Below, piece by piece: positions 9,573 through 18,108 of a stretch of 64,000 nucleotides of DNA. Every line of letters starts with the position of its first letter. Positions within the stretch are counted from its first letter, which is position 1. The position numbers and the translations under genes are program-made. The stretch comes from Pseudomonas typographi (lineage in GTDB: Bacteria > Pseudomonadota > Gammaproteobacteria > Pseudomonadales > Pseudomonadaceae). Location: positions 1 through 64,000 of the forward strand of contig NZ_JAAOCA010000030.1 in assembly GCF_014694385.1 (NCBI RefSeq), given 5' to 3'. The notes below the pieces were generated by a model. It was given only the letters and a program-made list of their open reading frames with translations. It searched no databases and was not told the DNA's origin.

Positions 9573-10013
9573 ATGGACAGCAATAGCAGTGCCGGCGCTA
9601 TCGCGTTATCGTTGGAAAAAGGGCGCTTGGATATTACCTTCATTCACACGTTCCTGAGCACCTCGAGTTGGGCGGCTGGCATTTCCCGGGGCCGTGTCGA
9701 GACCAGTATTGCCAACAGCCTGTGCGCGGGCGCCTACGATGGGCAGCAACAGGTTGGCTTCGCTCGATTAGTGACTGATTTTGCCACCTTTGGTTATCTC
9801 TGCGATGTATTCGTCGGCGCTCGGTACCGTGGGTTGGGGCTGGGGCGCCGGCTGTCCGAAACGTTATTGGGCGTACCGGAGGCCCAGTCACTGAGGCGCA
9901 TATTACTGGCGACCACAACCGCCCCTTGGCTGTACGAAAAGCTTGGCTTCACGCCTGTTAACCAACCCAATTACCTGTGGCAAGTGCACCGCCCCGATAT
10001 CTATTCACGCTAA
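9573..10013 (+). CDS. GNAT family N-acetyltransferase
   Basis: This 146-residue GNAT has the acetyl-CoA-binding motif A visible as VFVGARYRGLGLGRRL, preceded by beta strands containing GFARLVTDF. The C-terminus (LYEKLGFTPV) is the standard GNAT motif B ending. I chose the ATG at 9573 because the family core starts shortly after; an in-frame start at 9495 would add 26 residues with no conserved features. It is probably a small-molecule or amino-acid acetyltransferase; it stands alone with no clear operon partner. Confidence 0.88.
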   Translation: MDSNSSAGAIALSLEKGRLDITFIHTFLSTSSWAAGISRGRVETSIANSLCAGAYDGQQQVGFARLVTDFATFGYLCDVFVGARYRGLGLGRRLSETLLGVPEAQSLRRILLATTTAPWLYEKLGFTPVNQPNYLWQVHRPDIYSR

Positions 10014-10070
10014 GGCGGCGAGAGTGCCCGTGCGGTGGGAGCCAGCGCACGGGCCACTCAATGAGCCCGG

Positions 10071-10823
10071 TTATGCCTCGCTGAGTGCCACGGCATCGGC
10101 GCCTGCGGGAATGCGCATCGGCGCCAGGGGGTCTGTGACTGCCCGCCACACCGCTTCGGCGACATCCTGCGCCTGGGTGATCGGTGTCGAGGTGCTGCGC
10201 ACGGCCTCGAAAACACGCTGGGTGAACTGCGCATAAGCCTCCGGCAGGCTGTCGCCCGTCAGCAGGTGGGCGTTTTCGCCAAAGCGCGTGGAGGGCGCGC
10301 GCCCCGGCAGCACCACCCGCACGCGGATGCCAAAGGGGGCCAATTCCAGCGCGAGTGACTCGGTGAACGCATTCACCGCGGCTTTGCTTCCCGTGTACAC
10401 CGCCAGCAGCGGCAGGGATTTAAGCGTCACGCTCGACGTTACATTCACCACTACGCCCGCGCGCCGTTGGCGGAATTGCGGCAGTACGGCCTGCGTCATG
10501 GCAATAGTGCCAAGGGTGTTCGTCTCGAATACCTTGCGCACCTCAGTTAATTCGACCCCTTCCAGGGGCGCCAGCATGCCAACGCCGGCATTGTTGACCA
10601 GCGCATCGATGGGCCCTGCGGCATCGATGCAGCGGCGGATGCTCTCGGCGTCTGTCACGTCCAGCGGCAGCAGCCGCAGGCGCTCCGAGCGGGGTAGCAG
10701 GCTCTCGTCAGGCGTGCGCATGGTAGCGACGACGCGCCAGCCTTTGTCCAGAAAATATCGAGCAGTCTCAAGCCCGAAGCCGGACGAACAGCCGGTAATC
10801 AGGGCAGTGGGGGTGGTCGCCAT
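10071..10823 (-). CDS. SDR family oxidoreductase
   Basis: This 250-residue classical SDR shows TGCSSGFG near residues 9-16, NNAGVG, a serine strand (VVNVTSS) and the catalytic YTGSK. The C-terminal half carries an extended variable substrate loop, as in SDRs acting on larger or lipophilic substrates. The start at 10823 fits the family; upstream in-frame codons would run into the divergent AraC gene. An AraC-type regulator starts at 10921 on the other strand and is the probable regulator. Confidence 0.9.
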   Translation of the reverse strand: MATTPTALITGCSSGFGLETARYFLDKGWRVVATMRTPDESLLPRSERLRLLPLDVTDAESIRRCIDAAGPIDALVNNAGVGMLAPLEGVELTEVRKVFETNTLGTIAMTQAVLPQFRQRRAGVVVNVTSSVTLKSLPLLAVYTGSKAAVNAFTESLALELAPFGIRVRVVLPGRAPSTRFGENAHLLTGDSLPEAYAQFTQRVFEAVRSTSTPITQAQDVAEAVWRAVTDPLAPMRIPAGADAVALSEA

Positions 10824-10920
10824 CGGCAACCTCCAGTGGATGATTGACGCCCTCACGATAGAACGCGCCAGCCGGACTTGATACGTTTGAACGTCTGTTT
10901 TCTTGTCGAGATCGTCCAGC

Positions 10921-11850
10921 ATGGTCGACCCACTGGCGGAGGTGGTGGCGCTGCTACAGCCCACGGCGCCTTTCTCCAAACTTGTGATCGCGTCGGCCCC
11001 TTGGGCAGTGCGCCGGGCCGAGACGGGCCGGCCGTATTACTTCGTGGTGCTCGAAGGCCGTTGCCATTTGATGATCGACGGTGCTTGCGCTCACCACACC
11101 CTCACCCTGAAGCCGGGAGACTTCGTGTTGATCCCGGCTGCGCGCGGCTTCGCCACCTCGAGCTTGGACCGGCAGCCACCTTACGAAGAAGAAACCCTCA
11201 CCACGGCCATCACCCCGATGCCTGGCGGTGCGCGCATCGGCGACCCAGACGGCGCCGTGGATGTACGCATGCTCGTTGGCCATTGCGTATTCGGCTCGCC
11301 AGACGCAGCGCTGTTGGTGTCGTTGCTGCCGCAGTGGGTGCATGTCAGCAACGAGCCGCGCCTGGCCACGCTGGTGCAACTGGTGGGCGATGAATCGCGC
11401 AGCGATCGGCCAGCACGGGAGATGGTGATGGCGCGCCTGCTTGAAGTGCTGCTGATCGAGGCCCTGCGCTCGACGAGCAACACGGCGGGCTCCCCAGGGC
11501 TGGTGCGCGGCTTGGCCGACCCCAAGCTGTCATTGGCGCTGCGGCGCATGCACGAGCAGCCGGCAAAGGCCTGGTCGGTCGCCCAACTGGCTGGCGAGGC
11601 AGCCATGTCACGCTCGACGTTCTTCGAGCGGTTCGGCGGCACGGTCGGTATGGCGCCGATGGAGTACTTGCTCGCGTGGCGCATGGCGATTGCCAAACAA
11701 CTGCTGCGCACCGGTGAGCTTGCCATCGCCGAAATCGCCTCGCGCGTCGGCTACAGCTCGGTGAGCACCTTCGGCGTCGCCTTCACCCGGCACGTTGGCG
11801 TTGCGCCGGGGCGATACGCTACGGCCAAGGCCCATGGAGAGTTGCCCTGA
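10921..11850 (+). CDS. AraC family transcriptional regulator (cupin sensor)
   Basis: This 309-residue regulator has a cupin N-terminal domain (YYFVVLEGRCHLMIDG, LKPGDFVLIPAA) and a C-terminal AraC helix-turn-helix pair (WSVAQLAGEAAMSRSTFFER, EIASRVGYSSVSTFGVAFTR). I took the ATG at 10921 as start; a codon at 10903 would add six residues. It is divergently arranged with the SDR at 10071-10823, a common pattern in pseudomonads in which the AraC protein activates the oxidoreductase in response to the substrate. Confidence 0.9.
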   Translation: MVDPLAEVVALLQPTAPFSKLVIASAPWAVRRAETGRPYYFVVLEGRCHLMIDGACAHHTLTLKPGDFVLIPAARGFATSSLDRQPPYEEETLTTAITPMPGGARIGDPDGAVDVRMLVGHCVFGSPDAALLVSLLPQWVHVSNEPRLATLVQLVGDESRSDRPAREMVMARLLEVLLIEALRSTSNTAGSPGLVRGLADPKLSLALRRMHEQPAKAWSVAQLAGEAAMSRSTFFERFGGTVGMAPMEYLLAWRMAIAKQLLRTGELAIAEIASRVGYSSVSTFGVAFTRHVGVAPGRYATAKAHGELP

Positions 11851-11988
11851 AGTGTGTGTTCGGGCGGCGACCTCAGCCGTAACGTTATACTGGCGACCGG
11901 CACCCTTGTACAAACCCTATACGCACCTATGCCATCTATCGTTTTTGTCCCCCCGGCCCGTTGACCCCACGCGGGCACAACAGGTTAA

Positions 11989-12004
11989 CTGTATATCAAT
12001 ACAG
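11989..12004 (+). promoter_or_regulatory. LexA (SOS) box of umuDC
   Basis: The 16-base sequence CTGTATATCAATACAG matches the CTG-N10-CAG LexA consensus of gammaproteobacteria, with an AT-rich centre and extended AA/TT symmetry on both sides. It lies 17 bases before the ATG of the umuD-like gene, so LexA would block transcription until DNA damage. Confidence 0.92.
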
Positions 12005-12020
12005 TTATGCAGTTGCCTTC

Positions 12021-12452
12021 ATGATCACCATCCTTGGCCCCCTTTCACTTAGCTCGGCGCGCTTGCCGGTCTATTCGTTCCGCGTGCCGGCAGGTTTTCC
12101 GTCACCGGCCACCGATCACTTGGAGCACGCCATCTCCCTGGATGAGCTACTGAACCTGCGGGCGCCGCATATCTACCTGGTGCGCATCGAGGGCGAAAGC
12201 ATGGTCGGCGCCGGCATCTTCGACGGCGACTTGGTGGTGGTGGACAGGGCGATCGAGCCGGCCCACGGCCACATTGTGATCGCTGCTATCAACGGCGAAC
12301 CGCTGTGCAAGCGCCTGCACCGGCGTGGCCAGGAAGTAGCACTGCTTTCGGAGAACCGTCGCTTCCCGCCGAGGTACATCCTCGATGGCGACGAATTGCA
12401 GATTTGGGGCGTAGTGACGTTCAGCGTGCGCAGCCATGACCCAAAAGCCTGA
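12021..12452 (+). CDS. umuD: UmuD-like autoproteolytic subunit of DNA polymerase V
   Basis: This 143-residue LexA/UmuD-fold protein contains the Ala-Gly cleavage site within PAGFPSPA near residue 25. The catalytic serine is in EGESMVGAGI and the general-base lysine is in GEPLCKRL. RecA-nucleoprotein stimulates self-cleavage in this family, and the shortened form pairs with UmuC for translesion synthesis. The ATG at 12021 sits immediately after a LexA box and gives the family length; an earlier in-frame codon at 11961 would place the operator inside the gene. Its 3' end overlaps umuC by 17 bases. Confidence 0.93.
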   Translation: MITILGPLSLSSARLPVYSFRVPAGFPSPATDHLEHAISLDELLNLRAPHIYLVRIEGESMVGAGIFDGDLVVVDRAIEPAHGHIVIAAINGEPLCKRLHRRGQEVALLSENRRFPPRYILDGDELQIWGVVTFSVRSHDPKA

Positions 12453-13713
12453 GGCTGTTTTCGCCTTGATCGACTGCAACAGCTTCTACGCCAGTTGCGA
12501 GCGTGTATTCCGGCCGGACCTCGCACGCACGCCCATCGTGGTGCTGAGCAACAACGACGGTTGCGTGATCGCCCGCTCGGCCGAGGCCAAACCCTTTGTG
12601 AAGATGGCCCAGCCGTACTTCCAGGTGCGCGATACATTGCGCCGGCACGGCATCTTGGCGTTCTCGTCGAACTATGCGCTGTACGGTGAGATGAGCGAGC
12701 GGGTGATGACCGTGATCGAGGGCATGGTGCCGCGTTTGGAGGTGTACAGCATCGATGAAGCCTTCGCCGAACTGACAGGCATGGCGGGCAGCCTCGATCA
12801 GCTCGGCCGCGCCATCCGCGCCCGGGTCAGGCAATGGACCGGCATACCGGTGGGGGTCGGCATCGCCGGCACCAAAACGTTGGCCAAGCTGGCCAACCAC
12901 GCTGCGAAAACCTGGCAAACGCAAACCGGTGGCGTGGTCGACTTGCGGGCCCAGGCTTCCCGCGAGTGGGTGCTCAAGCACTGCGACGTGGGTGAGGTGT
13001 GGGGCATCGGCCGGCGCATGAAGGCGCACCTTGAGCCGCTGGGCATCAAAACCGCTTGGGACCTGGCCAATGCCGACGCGCGCAACCTGGGCCTGCAGTT
13101 CAGCGTGGTGTTGGAGAAAACCATCCGCGAACTGATGGGTACATCATGCCTGGCATTAGAAGAGGTGGACCCGCCGCGCCAGGAGATTTGCTGCAGCCGC
13201 ATGTTCGGCGACCGCCTCAGCGAGCTGGCGCCCCTCCGTGAGGCGGTGGCCAGCTACACCTTTCGCGCCGCCGAGAAGCTGCGCAGCCAGCGTTCGCTGT
13301 GCAAGAAAATGCGCGTGGCCATCCGCACCGGCCTGTTCAACCCCGACGAGGCCCAATATGCCAAGGGCGTCATGGTGAACCTACCGTACCCAACCGACGA
13401 CACCCGGCTGATGACCCGGGCGGCCTGCGACGCGCTGGAGCGCTTGTACCGCCCGGGTTATCGCTACAGCAAGGCCGAGGTGATGCTGTTGGACCTGTGC
13501 CAGCGCGGCGAGTACACCGACGACCTGTTCGCGGTATCGCAGCCCGCGGCGGCTGAGCGGGTCATGGGGGTGTTGGATGCGATCAACGAGAGATGGGGAA
13601 GGGGAACGCTGCGCTCGGCGGCGGTGCCAGCAGCCCCAGCGTGGGCAATGCGGCGGGGGTTGATGAGCCAGAGCTATACGACACGGTTAGACCAATTGAT
13701 GCGGGTACGGTGA
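12436..13713 (+). CDS. umuC: UmuC-like Y-family DNA polymerase
   Basis: This 425-residue translesion polymerase catalytic subunit has the full Y-family pattern. The first carboxylate motif is FALIDCNSFYASCERVF, the steric gate and nucleotide contact region is VVLSNNDGCVIARS, the second carboxylate motif is YSIDEAFAEL, and a helix-hairpin-helix region (DVGEVWGIGRRM) follows. The C-terminal little-finger domain and the closing SYTTRLDQL segment are intact. It is co-transcribed and translationally overlapped with umuD under the LexA box. A chemoreceptor fragment begins in another frame exactly at its stop codon. Confidence 0.95.
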   Translation: MTQKPEAVFALIDCNSFYASCERVFRPDLARTPIVVLSNNDGCVIARSAEAKPFVKMAQPYFQVRDTLRRHGILAFSSNYALYGEMSERVMTVIEGMVPRLEVYSIDEAFAELTGMAGSLDQLGRAIRARVRQWTGIPVGVGIAGTKTLAKLANHAAKTWQTQTGGVVDLRAQASREWVLKHCDVGEVWGIGRRMKAHLEPLGIKTAWDLANADARNLGLQFSVVLEKTIRELMGTSCLALEEVDPPRQEICCSRMFGDRLSELAPLREAVASYTFRAAEKLRSQRSLCKKMRVAIRTGLFNPDEAQYAKGVMVNLPYPTDDTRLMTRAACDALERLYRPGYRYSKAEVMLLDLCQRGEYTDDLFAVSQPAAAERVMGVLDAINERWGRGTLRSAAVPAAPAWAMRRGLMSQSYTTRLDQLMRVR

Positions 13714-14152
13714 AGCCGCACGGGCCGCAGAGCAGGGCCGGGGTTTCGCGGTGGTCGCCGATGAGGTGCGCAGTTTGGCGATTCGCTCCCACGCGTTGAC
13801 GGCCGATATCCACCGCATGCTCAGCCGGTTGCAGGCGCAGGTCAGTAATGCCGTCGACACCATCCGTGGCAGCCACGCCAGCGCCAGTACCGCGGTGGAA
13901 GAGGTCACGCGTACCGCGGATATATTTTCAATGATCACCCGCAGCATGGATCAGATCATTGAGCACAACATCCAAATAGCCTCTGCCGCCGAGCAGCAAT
14001 CCCGTGTGGAAGGTGTGGAGCGCAACACGCGGGAGATTAAATCCCTCAGTGGACACAATGCGACCGAGGCAACGAGCACCGTTCGGGTCAGTGATGACCC
14101 GGTGCAGATGGCCGAAGCCCTGCATCGTTTGCTTGCCCGCTTCAAGGTGTAG
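13709..14152 (+). pseudogene. Methyl-accepting chemotaxis protein, 3' remnant
   Basis: The frame from 13709 reads GEAARAAEQGRGFAVVADEV, the invariant hairpin tip region of methyl-accepting chemotaxis proteins, and continues as a helical signalling domain to a normal-looking C-terminus (LHRLLARFKV). Everything upstream (sensor, membrane helices, HAMP) is missing, and the remnant starts within bases of the umuC stop. The helix after IASAAEQQS also departs from the usual pattern, so the remnant has decayed or carries an internal deletion. It looks like the stub left when umuDC or flanking DNA replaced the 5' part of a chemoreceptor gene. Confidence 0.85.
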
Positions 14153-14320
14153 CGCGGGCAGGCCCCCGAAGGTAAAGGCTAACCGGCGGTAACCCGGTAG
14201 CTCTTTCTTTTCATATTGTTACACTTTCAGTAACTGCTTGTTGCGCGGACCTGGGGCTTTCACCCCTATTCACATCCTGTAGTGTGCTCCAGGCTCTTGC
14301 TACTGCCCCGGACAGGTTAA

Positions 14321-15082
14321 ATGGATAAATGCTCTGCTGCGCCACCTAAACCCAAGCGTAAACATCGCCCTAGCGTAGCGGCGGGTTTGTGGGTGATCAA
14401 ACGGCTGGAAAACTTCATCCGCCGCCATTCGACGGTTGGCACCACGCCTTTTTTCGATCCACAAAAAATCCCGGGGATTCAGGTACTGCAAGAGCAATGG
14501 CCTACCCTGCTGCAGGAGCTAAATGCGGTTCTGAAACGTTCGAGCAGCATCCCCAACTTCCAGGATATTTCCAAAGACCAGCAGCGCCTTACCCAGGACG
14601 ATCGCTGGAAAACGTACTTTCTTTATGGCTACGGTTACAAGATGGACGGCAACTGTGCGGCCTGCCCCGAAACCACGCGTATCGTGGAGTCGATCCCAGG
14701 CATGACCACAGCGTTTTTCTCCATTCTCAGCCCTGGCAAGCATATTCCGCCCCACCGCGGGCCCTACAACGGGTTACTCAGGGTGCACCTGGGGTTGATC
14801 ATTCCTGAACCCCAGGAACAGTGCCGTATTCAAGTCGGGGAAGAAACCAGGCATTGGCAACTGGGCGAGTGTTTGGTGTTCGACGATACCTACCGCCATC
14901 AGGTATGGAACGATACCGATGGGATGCGGGTGGTGCTGTTTCTGGATATCGAGCGCCCGCTGGACCGGCCAGGCAGGTTACTGAATCGGGTGGTGCTGAA
15001 GCTTATTCAACTGTCGCCGTTTATCCAGGATGCACGCAAAAACCACCGCGCCTGGGAACAAAGGGCCTTTGACGACCAGTAA
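14321..15082 (+). CDS. Aspartyl/asparaginyl beta-hydroxylase domain protein
   Basis: This 253-residue 2-oxoglutarate/Fe(II)-dependent oxygenase belongs to the aspartyl/asparaginyl beta-hydroxylase family. The iron-binding region is IPPHRGPYNGLLRVHLGL with the second histidine in DDTYRHQVWN, and the distal R (GMRVVLFLDIERP) fits the 2-oxoglutarate site. The N-terminal 30 residues are basic and a weakly hydrophobic helix follows, so membrane association is possible but not certain. Bacterial members are linked to lipid A or ornithine-lipid hydroxylation or to natural products; the substrate here is unknown. It appears to be monocistronic. Confidence 0.88.
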   Translation: MDKCSAAPPKPKRKHRPSVAAGLWVIKRLENFIRRHSTVGTTPFFDPQKIPGIQVLQEQWPTLLQELNAVLKRSSSIPNFQDISKDQQRLTQDDRWKTYFLYGYGYKMDGNCAACPETTRIVESIPGMTTAFFSILSPGKHIPPHRGPYNGLLRVHLGLIIPEPQEQCRIQVGEETRHWQLGECLVFDDTYRHQVWNDTDGMRVVLFLDIERPLDRPGRLLNRVVLKLIQLSPFIQDARKNHRAWEQRAFDDQ

Positions 15083-15243
15083 CCCCCGTTGCTGGCGCAA
15101 CCGCCCGTAAAACAACCGGTAAGGCCAGTTAAGCCCCGCGCGCCTTCGGCAGCAGGGCGCCCCAAGGCACCTACGTCGTCAGTGGCCCAACAGCGATGGC
15201 GGTTGCCTGACGCTGAAAAGCAACGTGGCGCTCAATGGTTGCG

Positions 15244-15846
15244 TCACTCGATAGGGTATCGCTTGAAGGCTGGGTGCTCTTCGAGGCGCTTGGTGTGGTG
15301 TTGCAGCTGGGGAAACGCATCGGCATTAACCACTGACGCGACCGTGAACTGGCTGAAGGACCAGGCCACTGCGGCCGTCACGGCCCCCTGGGTCAAGGCT
15401 TCGCGGGGGGAGTGGGCCAAGCGCTGTTCCAAGACCGAGTAGGCCGCCAGCAGTTGCCCAGTCACCCGGTCGAGCCAAGGTTCGTGGAGCTTCTGCGCAG
15501 GGCGCAGGTTGTGCTCGTAGACGATCTGTACGGTTTTGTCACAGGCCGCCAGGGCCAGCCCAATCAGTTGCAGGTCCTGGGCGCGCGCGGTGGCCTGCTG
15601 TGGCAGCAATTTTTTGTCGGCTGGCGCCAACGCTTCGAAGTAATCGAGGATCAGGCTTGAGTCCATCAACACGGTCGAATCGTCCAGCACCAGGCTTGGC
15701 GCCTTGACCACCGGGTTGATCCTGGCAAATTGCTCGTAGGTGCTGAACACCGAGAGCGGTTGATGCTCAAAACCGACGCCGTACAGATCCAGGGAAATTG
15801 CTACTCGGCGCACGTAGGGCGAGTCCAGCATGCCTACCAGTTTCAT
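15244..15846 (-). CDS. Glutathione S-transferase family protein
   Basis: This 200-residue GST-fold protein has an N-terminal thioredoxin-like domain with the SPYVRRVAISL glutathione-site motif, VKAPSLVLDDSTVLMDSSLI (the cis-Pro and ESxxI-like contact), and an all-helical C-terminal domain. The start at 15846 gives the canonical MKLVGMLDSPYVRR N-terminus; upstream in-frame residues to 15909 are not conserved. It lies on the opposite strand to its neighbours with no operon partner. Detoxification of electrophiles is the general expectation. Confidence 0.9.
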   Translation of the reverse strand: MKLVGMLDSPYVRRVAISLDLYGVGFEHQPLSVFSTYEQFARINPVVKAPSLVLDDSTVLMDSSLILDYFEALAPADKKLLPQQATARAQDLQLIGLALAACDKTVQIVYEHNLRPAQKLHEPWLDRVTGQLLAAYSVLEQRLAHSPREALTQGAVTAAVAWSFSQFTVASVVNADAFPQLQHHTKRLEEHPAFKRYPIE

Positions 15847-16397
15847 GAAGCCTCCATTTACGTCAGGGTAAATTTCAACATGCAGTGCGGTTGCTTGAGG
15901 TACTTGCACAAATAAACAGCAGCTTAGGGGCAGTGGCGCCGGCCTTTGTTTTGGGGGCCACGAACAGCTCTATTTCTCCCTCGCCCGCCAACAGGATCAG
16001 GCTCGGTGCAAGTTGAGTGAAATACCCATGTTCGGGGCAAACATCGGCACCTCGGCACATAATCCAGTGGCGTCCCTCAACCCCTCAACGCGACGACATA
16101 GGGCTGCTATTCCAGCCAAAAAGAGAGTAGTGATTCTTGGTCACCAACCCTTTCCGCGAATCTCGATCTAGGGCCGTTTGCGCAGCAATGCCTGGGGGAC
16201 CTGGGCGATGCAGCGGGTCCAGCCACTGTGTTCCATGATCGGGTTTTCATCGAGACAGCTCCGCGGTTCGTTGGGCGGCGGCGGTGGAACGAAAACACGG
16301 CGGCGGCTCGCAGGATTGTTAAATTGAGGTTAATTTATAACGAGTTAAATCTTTAAGATATTGATAATTTTTACCATGACAGGTTAGCGTAACTTAC
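15847..16397. other. Intergenic stretch with no confident gene
   Basis: About 550 bases separate the GST and LysR genes. Short minus-strand open frames exist (15875-16060, and one ending near 16168 with QVPQALLRKRP), but neither shows a recognised domain or convincing start. The last 80 bases before 16398 are AT-rich and probably contain the LysR gene promoter. Confidence 0.5.
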
Positions 16398-17297
16398 ATG
16401 AGCGCATTCCCTCCGTTGGCTTGCCAACGCAGTTTCGAAGCCACCTCCAGGTTGGGAAGTGTCACTTTGGCTGCCAAGGAACTGCACGTCACACATTCGG
16501 CCATCAGCCAGCAGATCAAGGCACTGGAGGATATTGTCGGCTTGACCCTTTTCGTGCGTGAAGGCCGTGGCTTGCGGGTGAGTGAGGATGGGCGGCTGTA
16601 CGCGCTGCAGATCCGCAAAGCCCTGGGGGATATTGCCGAGGCCACGCGATTGATCCAGGCACAACCCAAGATGGGTGAGTTGGTGGTGGCGGTATTGCCC
16701 TCGTTCGGCCGTTCCTGGCTGTTACCACGGCTACCGGGTTTTCAACAGCTTTACCCAGGTACCAGTATTCGCCTGCAAGCCAGCCTGAATATTTCTAACC
16801 TGCACCAGGAGTCGGTGGATATCGGCATCCGCATGGGCAAAGGCGATTGGGAAGGGGTAGAGCAGAAGCTGTTGTTCCATGATGAAGTGGTGGTGGTCGC
16901 CGCCCCTCATTTCAATGGCGGGCGCCTGCCGCAAACCCCCCGGCAGATCGTCGAAAGCAAGATCATCTACAACACCGAGTCCTGGCTGCCCTGGTGCCAG
17001 GCGGCCGGCATTGAGATGGGTAGCGAGCGCAAGGGCTTGTGTAGCAATGACTCGAACCTGGTATTGGAAGCGGTGCGCCTGGGGCAGGGCATCACGCTGG
17101 AACGCCGCAGCCTGGTGCACGACGCCATCGCGCGCGCAGAGCTGGTCCAGTTGAGCGACGTCAGCGCACCCTATGCCTATCCCTATTGGCTGGTGTGGCC
17201 ACCACGGGAAAGCTCGGAAACCAAGCAGCGCGAGTTCTCTCATTGGCTGCACGGGGAGGTGGAACGCTACCTTGGGCAACTGGAAAAAAACGCCTGA
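16398..17297 (+). CDS. LysR family transcriptional regulator (GcvA-like)
   Basis: This 299-residue LysR-type protein has the GcvA-branch N-terminus (FEATSRLGSVTLAAKELHVT, HSAISQQIKALEDIVGLTLF) and a C-terminal effector domain with DIGIRMGKGDW, typical of GcvA-like regulators. An SDR gene starts 17 bases after its stop on the same strand with a strong AGGAGG site, so the two form an operon. Confidence 0.92.
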   Translation: MSAFPPLACQRSFEATSRLGSVTLAAKELHVTHSAISQQIKALEDIVGLTLFVREGRGLRVSEDGRLYALQIRKALGDIAEATRLIQAQPKMGELVVAVLPSFGRSWLLPRLPGFQQLYPGTSIRLQASLNISNLHQESVDIGIRMGKGDWEGVEQKLLFHDEVVVVAAPHFNGGRLPQTPRQIVESKIIYNTESWLPWCQAAGIEMGSERKGLCSNDSNLVLEAVRLGQGITLERRSLVHDAIARAELVQLSDVSAPYAYPYWLVWPPRESSETKQREFSHWLHGEVERYLGQLEKNA

Positions 17298-17313
17298 AGG
17301 AGGTATAGCCATC

Positions 17314-18108
17314 ATGGATTTGGCGCTTCAACAACGCCTGGTGGTGGTCGCAGGGGGTAGCTCGGGTATTGGCCTGGCCTGCGCCAAGGCATTCGCCGCT
17401 GAAGGTGCGCGGGTGGCGATCATTTCGAGGTCGCAGGGGCGCCTGCAGCAGGCGCGTCTGGAATGTGAAGCGGCGGGGCTCACGTTGCATTGCTTCGCCA
17501 GCGACCTGGCACAGGCCGACCAGGCGCAGTCGACCATCGAAGCGATCATCGCGCAGCATGGCGCCATCAACGTATTGGTCAACACCGCAGGGGCCGCCGC
17601 GAGGCATCCAGTGAACCAGCTCACACCGGCGCATTATCTGGAAGCGCTCAACGCCAAGTTCTGCCCCTATATCAACACCCAGCATGCGGTGCTCGCTCAC
17701 TTTCTCGGCCAGGCGCATCCGACATTGCGGGCGGTGGTCAATATCGTCGGCATCGGCGGCAAGGTCGCAATGCCGGAACATATCACCGGCGGCGCGGCCA
17801 ATGCAGCGTTGATTCTGGCGTCACTCGGCCTGGCACAGGCCTATGGCCGAGAAGGCATCCGCATCAATGTGATCAACCCCGGATTTACCCTGACGCCCCG
17901 CACCCAGGCCACTCTGGCGCGGATGGCCCAGCGCAGCGGGCAAAGCCTCGAACAGGTAATGGCCCAGCAGCAGGCGCTGATACCGATAGGCAGGTTCGCC
18001 CGCGCCGAAGAGGTGGCCGACCTGGCGCTGTTTCTCGCCAGCGACAAAGCCTCCTACCTGTCGGGGGCGGTCATTGATATGGACGGTGGCGCCTACCCCG
18101 GTGTGTGA
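17314..18108 (+). CDS. Atypical SDR family protein lacking the YxxxK pair
   Basis: This 265-residue SDR-fold protein has the nucleotide motif AGGSSGIG near residues 12-19 and a normal C-terminus (LSGAVIDMDGG). Where the serine and YxxxK catalytic residues should lie it reads VVNIVGIGG followed by MPEHITGGAANAALIL, so serine, tyrosine and lysine are all absent. The start at 17314 follows AAGGAGG by about seven bases. It is co-transcribed with the upstream LysR regulator and overlaps the convergent LysR gene by 16 bases at the 3' end. A non-classical reaction or a binding-only role is inferred. Confidence 0.87.
   Translation: MDLALQQRLVVVAGGSSGIGLACAKAFAAEGARVAIISRSQGRLQQARLECEAAGLTLHCFASDLAQADQAQSTIEAIIAQHGAINVLVNTAGAAARHPVNQLTPAHYLEALNAKFCPYINTQHAVLAHFLGQAHPTLRAVVNIVGIGGKVAMPEHITGGAANAALILASLGLAQAYGREGIRINVINPGFTLTPRTQATLARMAQRSGQSLEQVMAQQQALIPIGRFARAEEVADLALFLASDKASYLSGAVIDMDGGAYPGV

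Noticed and set aside
15875..16298. Small minus-strand genes upstream of the LysR gene
   Set aside because: The frames are short and have no convincing starts or families; I could not support a call.
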